In this document: piece after piece, positions 32,379-40,059 of the stretch | Position numbering within the stretch: position 1 is the stretch's first letter | Layout of the letters: every line of letters begins with the position of its first letter | Source of the DNA: an uncultured Bacteroidales bacterium | GTDB taxonomy: Bacteria; Bacteroidota; Bacteroidia; Bacteroidales; UBA932 | Assembly (NCBI GenBank): GCA_900321655.1 | Contig: ONWU01000006.1 | Span: 1-64,000 of the forward strand | Direction of reading: 5' to 3' | Length of the DNA: 64,000 nt | Program-made: the position numbers and the translations under genes | The notes under the pieces: generated by a model | Databases searched by the model: none | Told to the model about the DNA's origin: nothing | Seen by the model: only the letters and a program-made list of their open reading frames with translations

Positions 32379-33677
32379 TTAGAAAGCGAGGCAGGCACGG
32401 GCACGGATCGTCCCAAGTTCCTTTCCTTGGGAGCTGCCGTCAATGACATAAGTGCCATCACTGAAGGTCATAATGTATTTCCTGTTGCTCCCACCATCCG
32501 TGGACGTCCAGTAGGATTTCTGCGGAAGGGGTGTACCTCCTGCGTTCACGATAGCGGTGTTTAAATCATTGTATAGATATTGATCGTACTTAGATCCAGG
32601 TTTGAACATATTCTTCCACTCGTTCCGACTGGGTATTCTCCATGTCCCACCACTGAATTTGGGAGCATGAGCTGCTGCGACTGCCATGGCCGGATCCCAC
32701 TTTATATAATTGTCGTTATTTTCGTCGGTCATGGCGATGGCCAGGCCGTGGTTGCCACTTACATAGGCAATCACGGCAACGGCGGTCACACCAGAAGGCC
32801 GAGTAGCATTGTAAGCATAGTTCTTGCCGTCGCTACCGATAACCTGTCCAAAAGAAGGACTTTTAAGGCCAAGCGTGGGCGCCGATTCCATCCTCCAGGA
32901 CACGTTATAGCCGTTGCCAGCTGCGTAGGTCTTGCCGGTCAATGATTTAGTATAGCTATTCGAGCCGCTGGTTGCGGTAATCGTAATGTTTTTATTACTT
33001 ACAGGCTGGATGGCTACGTAGATGGGGCCTGCGGCAGCCGATCGGCTGATGGAATACGTGTTGGTACCGTCGCTTAAGGTCAGCCCCGTGATGGTGCTGG
33101 TAATGTCACTGCTACCGTCACTGTTTTTCAGCGTGATGGCCAGGATGGCGAGCTGATTTGTCAAAGTGACGTTAGCGGGCAGATTGGTCCCAGACAGATT
33201 TCCACTAGCTGTTGCCAAGTCAAGATTAGCAGAGAGCGATGCCAGCGTTCCGTTCTGCAAAATGATTTGATTATAATCAAACTCGCCATAATTATTAAAT
33301 TTTACCAAAGCAGCAGGGTAACAGAATATAATGTTGCCATTCGCCTTCGGGTTAGTCAGCTCGAAGGTGAGGGTAGCAGTCTTACCGTCCGCAGAAATGT
33401 CTTCTTCGGAAAGTGCCTGGCTTGACGCATCACTCCATCCTTTAGTATTATCATAATAGTGTAGTGCTACCTGTTCGCCCTTGGCGAAGGTCTTCACGCC
33501 TTTATCACCTACAATCGACAGGGCTTTCGTGTCGTCGACGTCTAAAGTAACAGTCGTCGTGCAAACAACAATATTATCTTCGGCGACCGGGTTCACGTCT
33601 AATTCTTTTGCGCAGCCAGCCAGTATGGCACCCATTACAACGAGGGCAGTTATGCTGAGAAATTTGATAGTCTTCAT
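32379..33677 (-). CDS. fimbrillin-like lipoprotein with one C-terminal Fib-succ/DUF1566-type domain
   Basis: This 432-residue lipoprotein has the signal MKTIKFLSITALVVMGAILAGC; the upstream in-frame extension was rejected because it covers the peptide gene. Residues 20-290 form the fimbrillin-like part (DDTKALSIVGDKGVKTFAKG, GNIIFCYPAA). The C-terminal module shows GQVIGSDGKNYAY, GTWRIPSRNEWKNMF, SYWTSTDGG and TIRARACLAF. It parallels the first half of the protein at 27872 and is likewise preceded by an EGVIC peptide gene, 25 bases upstream. Confidence 0.85.
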   Translation of the reverse strand: MKTIKFLSITALVVMGAILAGCAKELDVNPVAEDNIVVCTTTVTLDVDDTKALSIVGDKGVKTFAKGEQVALHYYDNTKGWSDASSQALSEEDISADGKTATLTFELTNPKANGNIIFCYPAALVKFNNYGEFDYNQIILQNGTLASLSANLDLATASGNLSGTNLPANVTLTNQLAILAITLKNSDGSSDITSTITGLTLSDGTNTYSISRSAAAGPIYVAIQPVSNKNITITATSGSNSYTKSLTGKTYAAGNGYNVSWRMESAPTLGLKSPSFGQVIGSDGKNYAYNATRPSGVTAVAVIAYVSGNHGLAIAMTDENNDNYIKWDPAMAVAAAHAPKFSGGTWRIPSRNEWKNMFKPGSKYDQYLYNDLNTAIVNAGGTPLPQKSYWTSTDGGSNRKYIMTFSDGTYVIDGSSQGKELGTIRARACLAF

Positions 33678-33702
33678 TGATTTCTTCGTTTTTACGGGAT
33701 CA

Positions 33703-33828
33703 TTACTCCTCCGGAATTGTAGTCCAATTGTAGTCCTGCATAGTACCACTGGCGCAAATAACGCCCTCCTGCTTTATCTCCACGAACGTAGTTACAGGTG
33801 TCTCGTAACTGATTCTATCTATTTTCAT
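33703..33828 (-). CDS. small EGVIC-motif peptide (second copy)
   Basis: This 41-residue peptide begins MKIDRISYETPVTTFVEI and continues KQEGVICASGTMQDYNWTTI. It shares the YExP, strand and EGVIC-x-S pattern with the peptide at 29936. The start at 33828 is used because the longer frame upstream is AT-rich leader with its own -7 box. It lies 25 bases before the lipoprotein start. Confidence 0.7.
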   Translation of the reverse strand: MKIDRISYETPVTTFVEIKQEGVICASGTMQDYNWTTIPEE

Positions 33829-33864
33829 AGTCTTCTCATTTACTGATAACAAACAAATAATCCT

Positions 33865-33872
33865 CAAAGATA
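33865..33872 (-). promoter_or_regulatory. -7 box of the second peptide/lipoprotein operon
   Basis: The minus strand reads TATCTTTG, an exact TAnnTTTG element, 36 bases upstream of the peptide start. Confidence 0.55.
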
Positions 33873-33927
33873 TGTCAATCCGGGCCAATAAACAACGGGA
33901 AAGGTTTTTTATTGACGCAGAGTCATT

Positions 33928-33970
33928 AAAACGCAAAAATATTTACGCAGGGTCGAATATTTTGCGTTTT
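33928..33970. repeat. long AT-rich inverted repeat with embedded direct repeats
   Basis: Arms AAAACGCAAAAATATT (33928-33943) and AATATTTTGCGTTTT (33956-33970) pair over 15 bases with one bulged A. The loop carries ACGCAGGGTC, a near copy of ACGCAGAGTC at 33914-33923. It lies upstream of the peptide promoter and next to a cluster of gene fragments. Confidence 0.65.
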
Positions 33971-34040
33971 GAAACATCGGCCTGAAACACCGGCGGTGGA
34001 TACCGTCCCGGTGAGGGGCGTCAGGAAGACCAGGTAATTC

Positions 34041-34148
34041 CTACAAGTTTATCTCACGGACCAGGCGGACGCTGAAGCCGGCGTGGGAAATAAAACAGGA
34101 AACAATGTCCGCGCCTGCTTCACCTATTGACGATTGACAGTCACGCCC
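34041..34148 (-). pseudogene. 3' remnant of a Fib-succ/DUF1566-type lipoprotein gene
   Basis: The minus-strand frame reads IGEAGADIVSCFISHAG and FSVRLVREINL before a TAG at 34043-34041, matching the closing FSVRLVR strand of the Fib-succ/DUF1566 modules seen in full at 27872 and 36548. An in-frame stop precedes it and no start is available, so it is a decayed gene end. Confidence 0.5.
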
Positions 34149-34205
34149 CTATGGGCGTTCCCAAAAGTTGTATTTGGCCCGGAGAGCATCTTTGGTTTCT
34201 TCATC
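34149..34205 (-). pseudogene. C-terminal fragment of the Cys-rich mini-protein
   Basis: The frame reads DEETKDALRAKYNFWERP and stops. The intact protein at 7120-7311 ends DEETKAALRVKYNFKKYQ, so most of the last 18 residues match. An in-frame TAG directly upstream removes the CxxC part. Confidence 0.6.
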
Positions 34206-34254
34206 CTAAAACAGTATATTCGCCAAATAGGACGAAATTAGAGCTGAGTAAACG

Positions 34255-34538
34255 ATGAAAAAGATTCTGTTTATAGCCGCAATCGCGCTACTCTCCGGCT
34301 GCGAAACCGCCCCGCAAGGGGTGCAGGAAAGGGCACTGGAACTGCCCGGGTTGGTAGCCCTCTGGGATTTTGGCGGGGAAAACGGGTCAAGGCCGTAGGG
34401 GCACAGGGATTCACCCTGGAGCCCGTTGAAGGCATTGATACGCCAACCCTGGAGGCCTACGGCTTCCCGAAAGACGCCACCGAATCCGACATCGTCGCCC
34501 GGCTCTTCAAAATGTACCAGGAACTAACGACACAATAA
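34255..34538 (+). pseudogene. frame-disrupted small lipoprotein gene
   Basis: The first frame encodes a lipoprotein signal (MKKILFIAAIALLSGC) and VQERALELPGLVALWDFGG, then stops at TAG 34396-34398. The next frame continues without a break as GKRVKAVGAQGFTLEPVEGI, DTPTLEAYGFPKDATESDIV and ARLFKMYQELTTQ to a TAA at 34536-34538. A one-base gain or two-base loss around 34372-34388 would explain this. The LPGLVALWDF start recalls secreted glycosidase-type proteins. Whether it ever was longer is unknown. Confidence 0.55.
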
Positions 34539-34650
34539 TAAAAGCCGCCCAGGTGTGTCTTTTTTCTAATTATATAGTGTTTTATTCTAGAGAGCGAAAA
34601 AAATGTTTATATTAGCTGTGCTAAAGCAAGTTCGTCAACTCTAGCCACTT

Positions 34651-35832
34651 ATGATTATGAAACGGTTATTATTACTTTTTATTTCCTTAAGCGTTCTTCT
34701 GACAGCATGTAACAACCATGACGTCGTGTTTGTCTCGGACCTCACGGGTGCCAGCATGGATATCGATGGAGAAACTTCTGTCATGACGGAAGGATGGCTG
34801 ACGCTCGAGTACTACAAGAGTGAGAACTCGTGGGCTCTGTACCTGAAGGTCCAGGATTACAGTGAAATAGTATATTATTCGACTCTTACCCTAACTGAAT
34901 TCTTCCCGGATAAGAATATGTACTCGTTCTATCATCAAGGGGCCGATACGGGTATCGTCGTTACCGATGATGACTGCGAAATCTTCCTTCTGCTCGATGA
35001 CAGTCATCACATCCGCGTCAGCAGGTGGCCCGCTGCGAGAAAAGATGCAAAGAAGATCCGGAAGGGAATTGAGAAGTATTGCCTTCACACGGGCACATCT
35101 GCCGAACAGATTGCTGCGGTCCTTGACAGCATTGCGTTTGCGAACAACGATATGTCGTACGATGACGCGTATGACCACGATCCTGTCTCCGAACCGAAGA
35201 TGACTGATTCCACGTCTTCCCCGAGTGCTTCACGGCAGGGCCAGGAGCCTCGTAAACCTGTTTTTGATGGGTATTACACCATGACCGGCGTCTATCAATC
35301 CGGGGGACAGTGGTTCAGCACGGGTATCACGTCACTAACCTATTTCAAGGTGTACGATGATGAGATGTACGAAGGAAAAGGCACCTACGCCTATCAGTAC
35401 GTCGGGAATGAACGGCTGGACGATACGGTTTTCCGCAGGTACGGAACCGATAACGACAACTACTTTCTCGTTACATACGATGGCCTGGTCCGTTGGGTGA
35501 GCGCTTTCACCGTCAACTACCCGATGATCGGCACGGTCCGGACGGTCAATGTGAACTACTATGACCGGGGCGATACCCGTGCCGCATATTCGCAGGATTA
35601 TAACAGCGGTGGAAGTTACTCTGGATCCACTTCAAGCAGTTCCACGGCCCCTACGGGCGCCGGAACCCACAGATGCGGCCTATGCGACGGCAAGGGCTGG
35701 GTTCCCACAGACGAGGGCGTCACCGACTTTGGCAGCACGGCGGAGAAATGGTGTGAGGACTGCCGGAGATACGTTACAATGAGCCATTGGCACAAAACCT
35801 GCCCCAGTTGCTCCGGGAAGGGCGTGTGGTAG
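34651..35832 (+). CDS. lipoprotein with C-terminal DnaJ-like zinc-finger motifs
   Basis: This 393-residue protein has a lipoprotein signal (MKRLLLLFISLSVLLTAC, from an ATG two codons in). A beta-rich N-terminal part and a low-complexity Ser/Gly/Thr linker (about 320-345) follow. The end holds two pairs of DnaJ-type CxxCxGxG-like motifs (RCGLCDGKGW, KWCEDCRRY, TCPSCSGKGVW). A cysteine zinc finger at the end of an exported lipoprotein is unusual. It heads a plus-strand operon with the genes at 35856 and 36548. Confidence 0.72.
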   Translation: MIMKRLLLLFISLSVLLTACNNHDVVFVSDLTGASMDIDGETSVMTEGWLTLEYYKSENSWALYLKVQDYSEIVYYSTLTLTEFFPDKNMYSFYHQGADTGIVVTDDDCEIFLLLDDSHHIRVSRWPAARKDAKKIRKGIEKYCLHTGTSAEQIAAVLDSIAFANNDMSYDDAYDHDPVSEPKMTDSTSSPSASRQGQEPRKPVFDGYYTMTGVYQSGGQWFSTGITSLTYFKVYDDEMYEGKGTYAYQYVGNERLDDTVFRRYGTDNDNYFLVTYDGLVRWVSAFTVNYPMIGTVRTVNVNYYDRGDTRAAYSQDYNSGGSYSGSTSSSSTAPTGAGTHRCGLCDGKGWVPTDEGVTDFGSTAEKWCEDCRRYVTMSHWHKTCPSCSGKGVW

Positions 35833-35855
35833 TATCCAAGCCGGGAAGACGCCAT

Positions 35856-36551
35856 ATGAGTACCTTTTCCTATAAGCCTTCTCCTGACGGAATCTACCGC
35901 CTGAGCCAGTCGACGCATAGCCTGGGCGGGAGCGGTCTACTGGAGATCGGCCCGCTCACCCTTCATGAGGGCGATGAATCGCTGGTCTTCTTCAACCGGT
36001 ATCTCCTTCTTTCCTGCAGGAAAGAGTGGAACTGTTGGAATCCGGAGGGGACGCGCTGTTTCTTCCTTGCGAAGCGTTATCCGGAGGGGACCTTCCCCGA
36101 GGCGGAGGATGACCTTCCGGAAGACAAGGCGGAGCTGGTCATCGCCGTTGTTTCTGTCGCCCTTCGCAAGGTGGTTCACGAGACCGTCCTGGGGGCGCGG
36201 CCCCTCTCTGTCCGTTGGAACCCGACCGGGGAGTGGGTTGTCATTACGAGGGATGAACAGAGGGAGCAGGAGATTCTCAAGGGCCGGGCGCGGAGTGAGT
36301 ACGACCGGGCTCTCTCCTACATGAGGAGTACCGAGAGCATCCAGGGCGATGACCCTGCCGATGACCCCACGCGGCTGGAGCACTACCTGATGAACTATGA
36401 TGCGAGGTACTGCGGCCCCGACCCCTTCGCCTATGCCGTCCGTCAGCGGAACCTCTTCTTGCAGGCAGAGAAAAGGGCCATCCCTTATGATGAACACATC
36501 CTGGAGGAGAAGAATCCTCCTGGGGATAATGATTTTCGAAACCTTCTATGA
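35856..36551 (+). CDS. hypothetical protein
   Basis: This 231-residue protein is started at MSTFSYKPSPDGIYRLSQST, 23 bases after the zinc-finger lipoprotein. It has no signal peptide. The first 150 residues suggest a beta-propeller or sandwich (HEGDESLVFFNRYLLLSCRK, VRWNPTGEWVVIT) and the tail is helical and charged. It overlaps the next gene by ATGA. The family was not recognised. Confidence 0.65.
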   Translation: MSTFSYKPSPDGIYRLSQSTHSLGGSGLLEIGPLTLHEGDESLVFFNRYLLLSCRKEWNCWNPEGTRCFFLAKRYPEGTFPEAEDDLPEDKAELVIAVVSVALRKVVHETVLGARPLSVRWNPTGEWVVITRDEQREQEILKGRARSEYDRALSYMRSTESIQGDDPADDPTRLEHYLMNYDARYCGPDPFAYAVRQRNLFLQAEKRAIPYDEHILEEKNPPGDNDFRNLL

Positions 36552-37201
36552 AAAAACTCCCTATCATGCTCATGGTCCTGACTGCGGCCATTCTGGTCAC
36601 AGCGATTACCCATTGTGCTCCCAAGGAGAAGGGGCAGCCCCTTGCCGTCGATCTCGGCCTTCCCTCCGGCACCCTCTGGGCCTCCTGTAACCTTGGGGCT
36701 GACAAGGAAGAGGAGTACGGCTCTTACTTCGCCTGGGGTGAGACTGCACCCAAGGATCATTACTTTTATGACAACTATGCATACGCCGCACCCGATGGAA
36801 GTCAGAGCACGGTAGACATCGGTGAGTCCATCTGCGGAACGCAGTATGATGCTGCCAAAGCCCTTTGGGGCGGTTCCTGGCGGCTCCCTACCGAGGAGGA
36901 AATGACGGAGCTCATCGATCTCTGCGAGTGGAAATGGGACAGTGTCGGTGACACCTACGGCGTGAGGGTCACAGGGCCCAGCGGAAAGAGCATCTTCCTT
37001 CCTGCCGGTGGAAAAAATGGAAAGCTGGAAGACGGGGAACTGCAGTGCGCCTACTGGACGGGTAGCGTCAGCCGGGGAGGCATCGGCCGGACGGCCAGCT
37101 CCCTTGACTGCACCTGGGATGAAGAGAACGACGAAACTACGCTACAGGTTTGGGGAGAATACAAGGTCTTCGGCCTGCTGGTTCGTCCCGTCTGCAAATA
37201 A
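36548..37201 (+). CDS. Fib-succ major paralogous-domain (TIGR02145-like) lipoprotein
   Basis: This 217-residue protein has a lipoprotein-like signal (MLMVLTAAILVTAITHC). The domain follows the TIGR02145 pattern closely: VDLGLPSGTLWASCNLGA, GSYFAWGETAPK, YDAAKALWGGSWRLPTEEEM, GPSGKSIFLPAGG, AYWTGS and a closing FGLLVRPVCK. It probably acts at the cell surface; ligands of this domain are unknown. It is coupled to the preceding gene by an ATGA overlap and is followed 19 bases later by the HARE-HTH-like mini-gene. Confidence 0.87.
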   Translation: MKKLPIMLMVLTAAILVTAITHCAPKEKGQPLAVDLGLPSGTLWASCNLGADKEEEYGSYFAWGETAPKDHYFYDNYAYAAPDGSQSTVDIGESICGTQYDAAKALWGGSWRLPTEEEMTELIDLCEWKWDSVGDTYGVRVTGPSGKSIFLPAGGKNGKLEDGELQCAYWTGSVSRGGIGRTASSLDCTWDEENDETTLQVWGEYKVFGLLVRPVCK

Positions 37202-37220
37202 GCGAATTCCCACGGCTCAC

Positions 37221-37358
37221 ATGTCTATCGCCGATGCCATAGTCTATCTCCTTGCAACCTCCAACTGCGGGATGCGGTCCGAGCAGGTCTACGCCGTTTG
37301 CATGGCGAACAAGGGTGTCTTCTGTAAGGACGGAGGATTAATCAGACTTCTGATGTAA
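37221..37358 (+). CDS. truncated HARE-HTH-like mini-protein
   Basis: This 45-residue protein, MSIADAIVYLLATSNCGMRS to GVFCKDGGLIRLLM, aligns end to end with the 69-residue protein at 89-298, except that about 23 residues between EQ and VYAV (third helix and turn) are missing in frame. It may be non-functional, or a dominant-negative short form. It is in frame with the end of a longer open frame from 37008, but its own ATG and the paralogue define the start. Confidence 0.55.
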   Translation: MSIADAIVYLLATSNCGMRSEQVYAVCMANKGVFCKDGGLIRLLM

Positions 37359-37471
37359 TGCGAAAGAAAACGAACAAAAGAAGAATATAGAAAGGGAGAT
37401 AATGGCTCATAGCGGGACATCCAGTAAGTAAGAATGAATATGTCCGGTACTGCATAACGACAAAAAAATCG

Positions 37472-38236
37472 TCAGCGTTTCTCATACACCCGGATCCAGT
37501 CTACGCATAGCCTGGAGGGTAGTTCCTCCGGAGCATCCACCGGTCCCACCCAGGAGCCGCCCAGCTGATTGGACAGGATGAGGTAGAAAGGATAATCGGC
37601 CCAGGGGAACTGATGCTCTACTCCCTCCACACGGGGATAAGTGAGCGTTTTCACATCATTGGTAAAAAGGCAGACACTGTCCCGGTGGATTTCGGCCGCA
37701 TAGACGTTCCACTCGTCCTTGTTGACCGGGGCCAGGGCATACTTCGGCGGCACCTCTCCCCCATTCAGCGTATAGCGTGAATGCACCGTCTGGTATACCG
37801 AATCCTCGTGATTGAGGTGCTCCATCAAGTCTATCTCGGCATACTCCGGGGCGGGAAGCTCCGTATCCGGCATCAGCCATAGCGCAGGCCAGAAACCCTT
37901 TGCACTGTTGAACCGGGCCCGGATCTCTATCCTCGCGCACTTAAAAGACTTCTTCCCCCGGCTGGCAATACCGCCCGTAACAAAGGGAGTTTCGTCGTCA
38001 TCGGCCCCTGCCTTTCCCAGAAGCACCAGCTGCCCTTGCTTGATAAAGGCCAGATCCTCCCTCAGGGACATCATATCGTTCCAGTCACTGGAGCCCCTGG
38101 GGATACGCGTCCAGATGCTCCCGTCTATCTCGGGGCCGTCGAAATTTTCCTCCCAGACCAGGTGCCACTGCGGCTGGGTGCTACAGGCGCATCCGGCGAG
38201 GAGTATCAGAGTAAGAAGTAAGGTGCGGATTTTCAT
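37472..38236 (-). CDS. GH16 family glycoside hydrolase lipoprotein
   Basis: This 254-residue enzyme is started at MKIRTLLLTLILLAGC, a lipoprotein signal with Cys16. The jelly-roll carries WHLVWEENFDGPEID at the start, FWPALWLMPD, and the catalytic signature EIDLMEH with nucleophile Glu134, Asp136 and acid/base Glu139. GH16 enzymes cut beta-1,3/1,4-glucans, laminarin or agar-type glycans. The near-absence of carbohydrate-binding modules and of a SusCD pair makes the substrate uncertain. An imperfect 23-bp palindrome lies upstream of its promoter. Confidence 0.93.
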   Translation of the reverse strand: MKIRTLLLTLILLAGCACSTQPQWHLVWEENFDGPEIDGSIWTRIPRGSSDWNDMMSLREDLAFIKQGQLVLLGKAGADDDETPFVTGGIASRGKKSFKCARIEIRARFNSAKGFWPALWLMPDTELPAPEYAEIDLMEHLNHEDSVYQTVHSRYTLNGGEVPPKYALAPVNKDEWNVYAAEIHRDSVCLFTNDVKTLTYPRVEGVEHQFPWADYPFYLILSNQLGGSWVGPVDAPEELPSRLCVDWIRVYEKR

Positions 38237-38256
38237 AGTGTAGGTGGTTAGCTGAG

Positions 38257-38264
38257 CAAAGATA
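38257..38264 (-). promoter_or_regulatory. -7 box of the GH16 gene
   Basis: The minus strand reads TATCTTTG, exact TAnnTTTG, 20 bases upstream of the GH16 start. Confidence 0.55.
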
Positions 38265-38300
38265 GTAATAATTATTGGATGGTTGTTGGTGTGGGTAGTG

Positions 38301-38323
38301 GTGTACATACCGGGTATGTGCAC
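38301..38323. promoter_or_regulatory. palindrome of the GTACATACC family (copy 1)
   Basis: Arms GTGTACATACC and GGTATGTGCAC are 11 bp with one mismatch around a single base. The site is about 48 bases upstream of the GH16 -7 box. A perfect relative lies at 41206-41226. Confidence 0.5.
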
Positions 38324-38329
38324 CGTATG

Positions 38330-39112
38330 TTACCGTGAGAGGGCAGAAAGGAAGTCGAGCAGGTGGCGGCGAAGGCTTCTTCGGAAGAAAAGGAAGATGT
38401 GCTCTGTCCAGCGGATGAAGTGGAGCTCGCTGTTGCGGTAGAGGGCGTGGTATCGTTTGCTGTAAACGGGAGGGACTACGATGTCCCAAGTACCGTGAAG
38501 AAGGAGCACGGGGCCGGTGAACCAGGAGGACTCCTCCTCGATGGGAAGGGTCTGGGCCGTAAGGATGTACTCCCTGCCGATATGGAAGCCGTACACGTTG
38601 ACGCTTTCCGGAGGGTTCTGGGGATTGCAGCGGGTGGTGAAGAACCGGCCCTTCAAGGCGAAATCTTTAATGACATAGGCGGGAGCCATAAGGATAAGGC
38701 CATCCGGGGGCGTACCGGCTTTTTCCAGCCTGCCGGAGAGCATACTGGCCACTACTCCGCCTTGCGAATGGCCCAGCAGGATGACACGGTTCACAAAGGG
38801 CAGTTTCCGGGCATAGTCATACATAACCTGGGCGTCCTCGATCATTTTGGGAACCGTATTGCCTTCCTGCGTTCCTTCACTATGGCCGTAGCCGTCAAAA
38901 TCGAAACGGAGAACGGCATAACCATGATGGGGGAACAACTTGCCCAGAAAGCCCATCGGCGCTCCTGTCATAGAGCCCAGGAAGCCGTGCATCAGGATGA
39001 CAAGATCGCACTTTCCTGTCTCTTTGTTGAAACCGGGCGGCAGCAGGAGCTGGGTGGCCAGGTTTCCAACGGGGCCCTGGAGTTGGAATGAGTTATTCAA
39101 TGCCTTTTTCAT
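38330..39112 (-). CDS. alpha/beta hydrolase
   Basis: This 260-residue hydrolase starts MKKALNNSFQLQGPVGNLAT. It has the oxyanion region LVILMHGFLGS, a DFDGYGHSEGT loop and the nucleophile elbow GHSQGGVVASM; the Asp (TWDIVVPP) and C-terminal His (WTEHIF) complete the triad. It looks like a serine aminopeptidase/lysophospholipase-type esterase in the cytoplasm. The ATG lies only about five bases after a TATCTTTG box, implying a very short or absent leader. Confidence 0.9.
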   Translation of the reverse strand: MKKALNNSFQLQGPVGNLATQLLLPPGFNKETGKCDLVILMHGFLGSMTGAPMGFLGKLFPHHGYAVLRFDFDGYGHSEGTQEGNTVPKMIEDAQVMYDYARKLPFVNRVILLGHSQGGVVASMLSGRLEKAGTPPDGLILMAPAYVIKDFALKGRFFTTRCNPQNPPESVNVYGFHIGREYILTAQTLPIEEESSWFTGPVLLLHGTWDIVVPPVYSKRYHALYRNSELHFIRWTEHIFLFFRRSLRRHLLDFLSALSR

Positions 39113-39117
39113 CTTTG

Positions 39118-39125
39118 CAAAGATA
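39118..39125 (-). promoter_or_regulatory. -7 box of the alpha/beta hydrolase gene
   Basis: TATCTTTG on the minus strand, five bases before the ATG at 39112. It abuts the palindrome 39126-39145. Confidence 0.55.
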
Positions 39126-39145
39126 GGAATATTCTGGAATATTCC
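39126..39145. promoter_or_regulatory. GGAATATT palindrome, candidate operator
   Basis: GGAATATT and AATATTCC are perfect 8-bp arms around CTGG; the same bases are also two direct copies of GGAATATTC. The site fills the spacer between the -7 and -33 regions of the hydrolase promoter. Confidence 0.5.
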
Positions 39146-39184
39146 GGGAAACAGAGTCCTGCAGCAGGTTTCCGATTTTTTCAT

Positions 39185-39192
39185 TAATTTTG
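39185..39192 (+). promoter_or_regulatory. -7 box of the ZIP transporter gene
   Basis: TAATTTTG, exact TAnnTTTG, ends four bases before the ATG at 39197, so the transcript may be leaderless unless translation starts at the ATG at 39221. Confidence 0.5.
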
Positions 39193-39196
39193 CACT

Positions 39197-39964
39197 ATGA
39201 GTCCTGTTTTTACCGCCCTTATGATTCCGTTCCTGGGTACGGCCCTGGGATCGGCCTTTGTGTTCTTTATGAAAAAGGAGATGCCCGCCCTGGTGCAGAA
39301 GGTGCTGCTGGGCTTTGCCTCAGGCGTGATGGTGGCCGCATCGGTGTGGTCCCTCCTGATTCCTTCCATGGAGATGGGACAGGGAACGGGCGCCGTGATT
39401 CCTCCCACCGTAGGACTCCTGGCCGGTTTTGCCTTCCTGCTTCTGATCGATTACATCACTCCGCACATCCATGCCAGCGGAGAGGCGGAAGGTCCCCGCA
39501 GCAGTCTTTCCCGTACGGCCAAATTGGCCCTCGCCGTTACCATCCACAATTTCCCGGAAGGAATGGCCGTGGGCGTGGCCATTGCCGGGGCTTTGTCATC
39601 GGCCAACTTTAACATGGCGGGTGCTCTGGCCTTAGCCCTTGGTATCGCCATTCAGAATGTGCCGGAAGGCGCCATCATCTCTATGCCGCTTCGGGCCGCG
39701 GGCAACAGCCGTTGGAAGGCCTTTGCCATTGGGGCGCTCAGCGGCATCGTAGAGCCCATTGGCGGTGCCCTGGTACTGTTTCTGGCCACTTCCATCCTGG
39801 GGATCATGCCTTATATGCTGGCCTTTGCCGCGGGCGCTATGCTCTATGTAGTTGTAGAAGAACTGGTGCCGGAGTATTCGCAGGGCAGGCATTCCAATAT
39901 AGGAACCATCGGGTTTGCCCTGGGCTTTGCCCTGATGATGGTGCTGGATGTGGTGCTGGGCTAA
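39197..39964 (+). CDS. ZIP family divalent metal transporter
   Basis: This 255-residue ZupT-like importer of Zn2+ or other divalent metals has eight membrane segments. The metal sites are visible: VTIHNFPEGMAVG in segment four and IAIQNVPEGAIIS in segment five, each with His/Asn-x-x-Pro-Glu-Gly. The cytoplasmic loop HIHASGEAEG is short and His-poor. It may be translated from a leaderless mRNA, given the promoter position. It is divergent from the hydrolase gene and upstream of DUF4491. Confidence 0.93.
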   Translation: MSPVFTALMIPFLGTALGSAFVFFMKKEMPALVQKVLLGFASGVMVAASVWSLLIPSMEMGQGTGAVIPPTVGLLAGFAFLLLIDYITPHIHASGEAEGPRSSLSRTAKLALAVTIHNFPEGMAVGVAIAGALSSANFNMAGALALALGIAIQNVPEGAIISMPLRAAGNSRWKAFAIGALSGIVEPIGGALVLFLATSILGIMPYMLAFAAGAMLYVVVEELVPEYSQGRHSNIGTIGFALGFALMMVLDVVLG

Positions 39965-40059
39965 AAAGCACGGAAAATCCTATCATTATATCTAATAGTC
40001 CTATATTATTCCGGGGCATTTTCCGATATTTGCATACTTATTTTTGGATTATTTGCTAA

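Noticed and set aside
37371-37465. Weak inverted repeat GGACAT/ATGTCC between convergent genes
   Set aside because: Six-base arms without a T-run; too weak to call a terminator.
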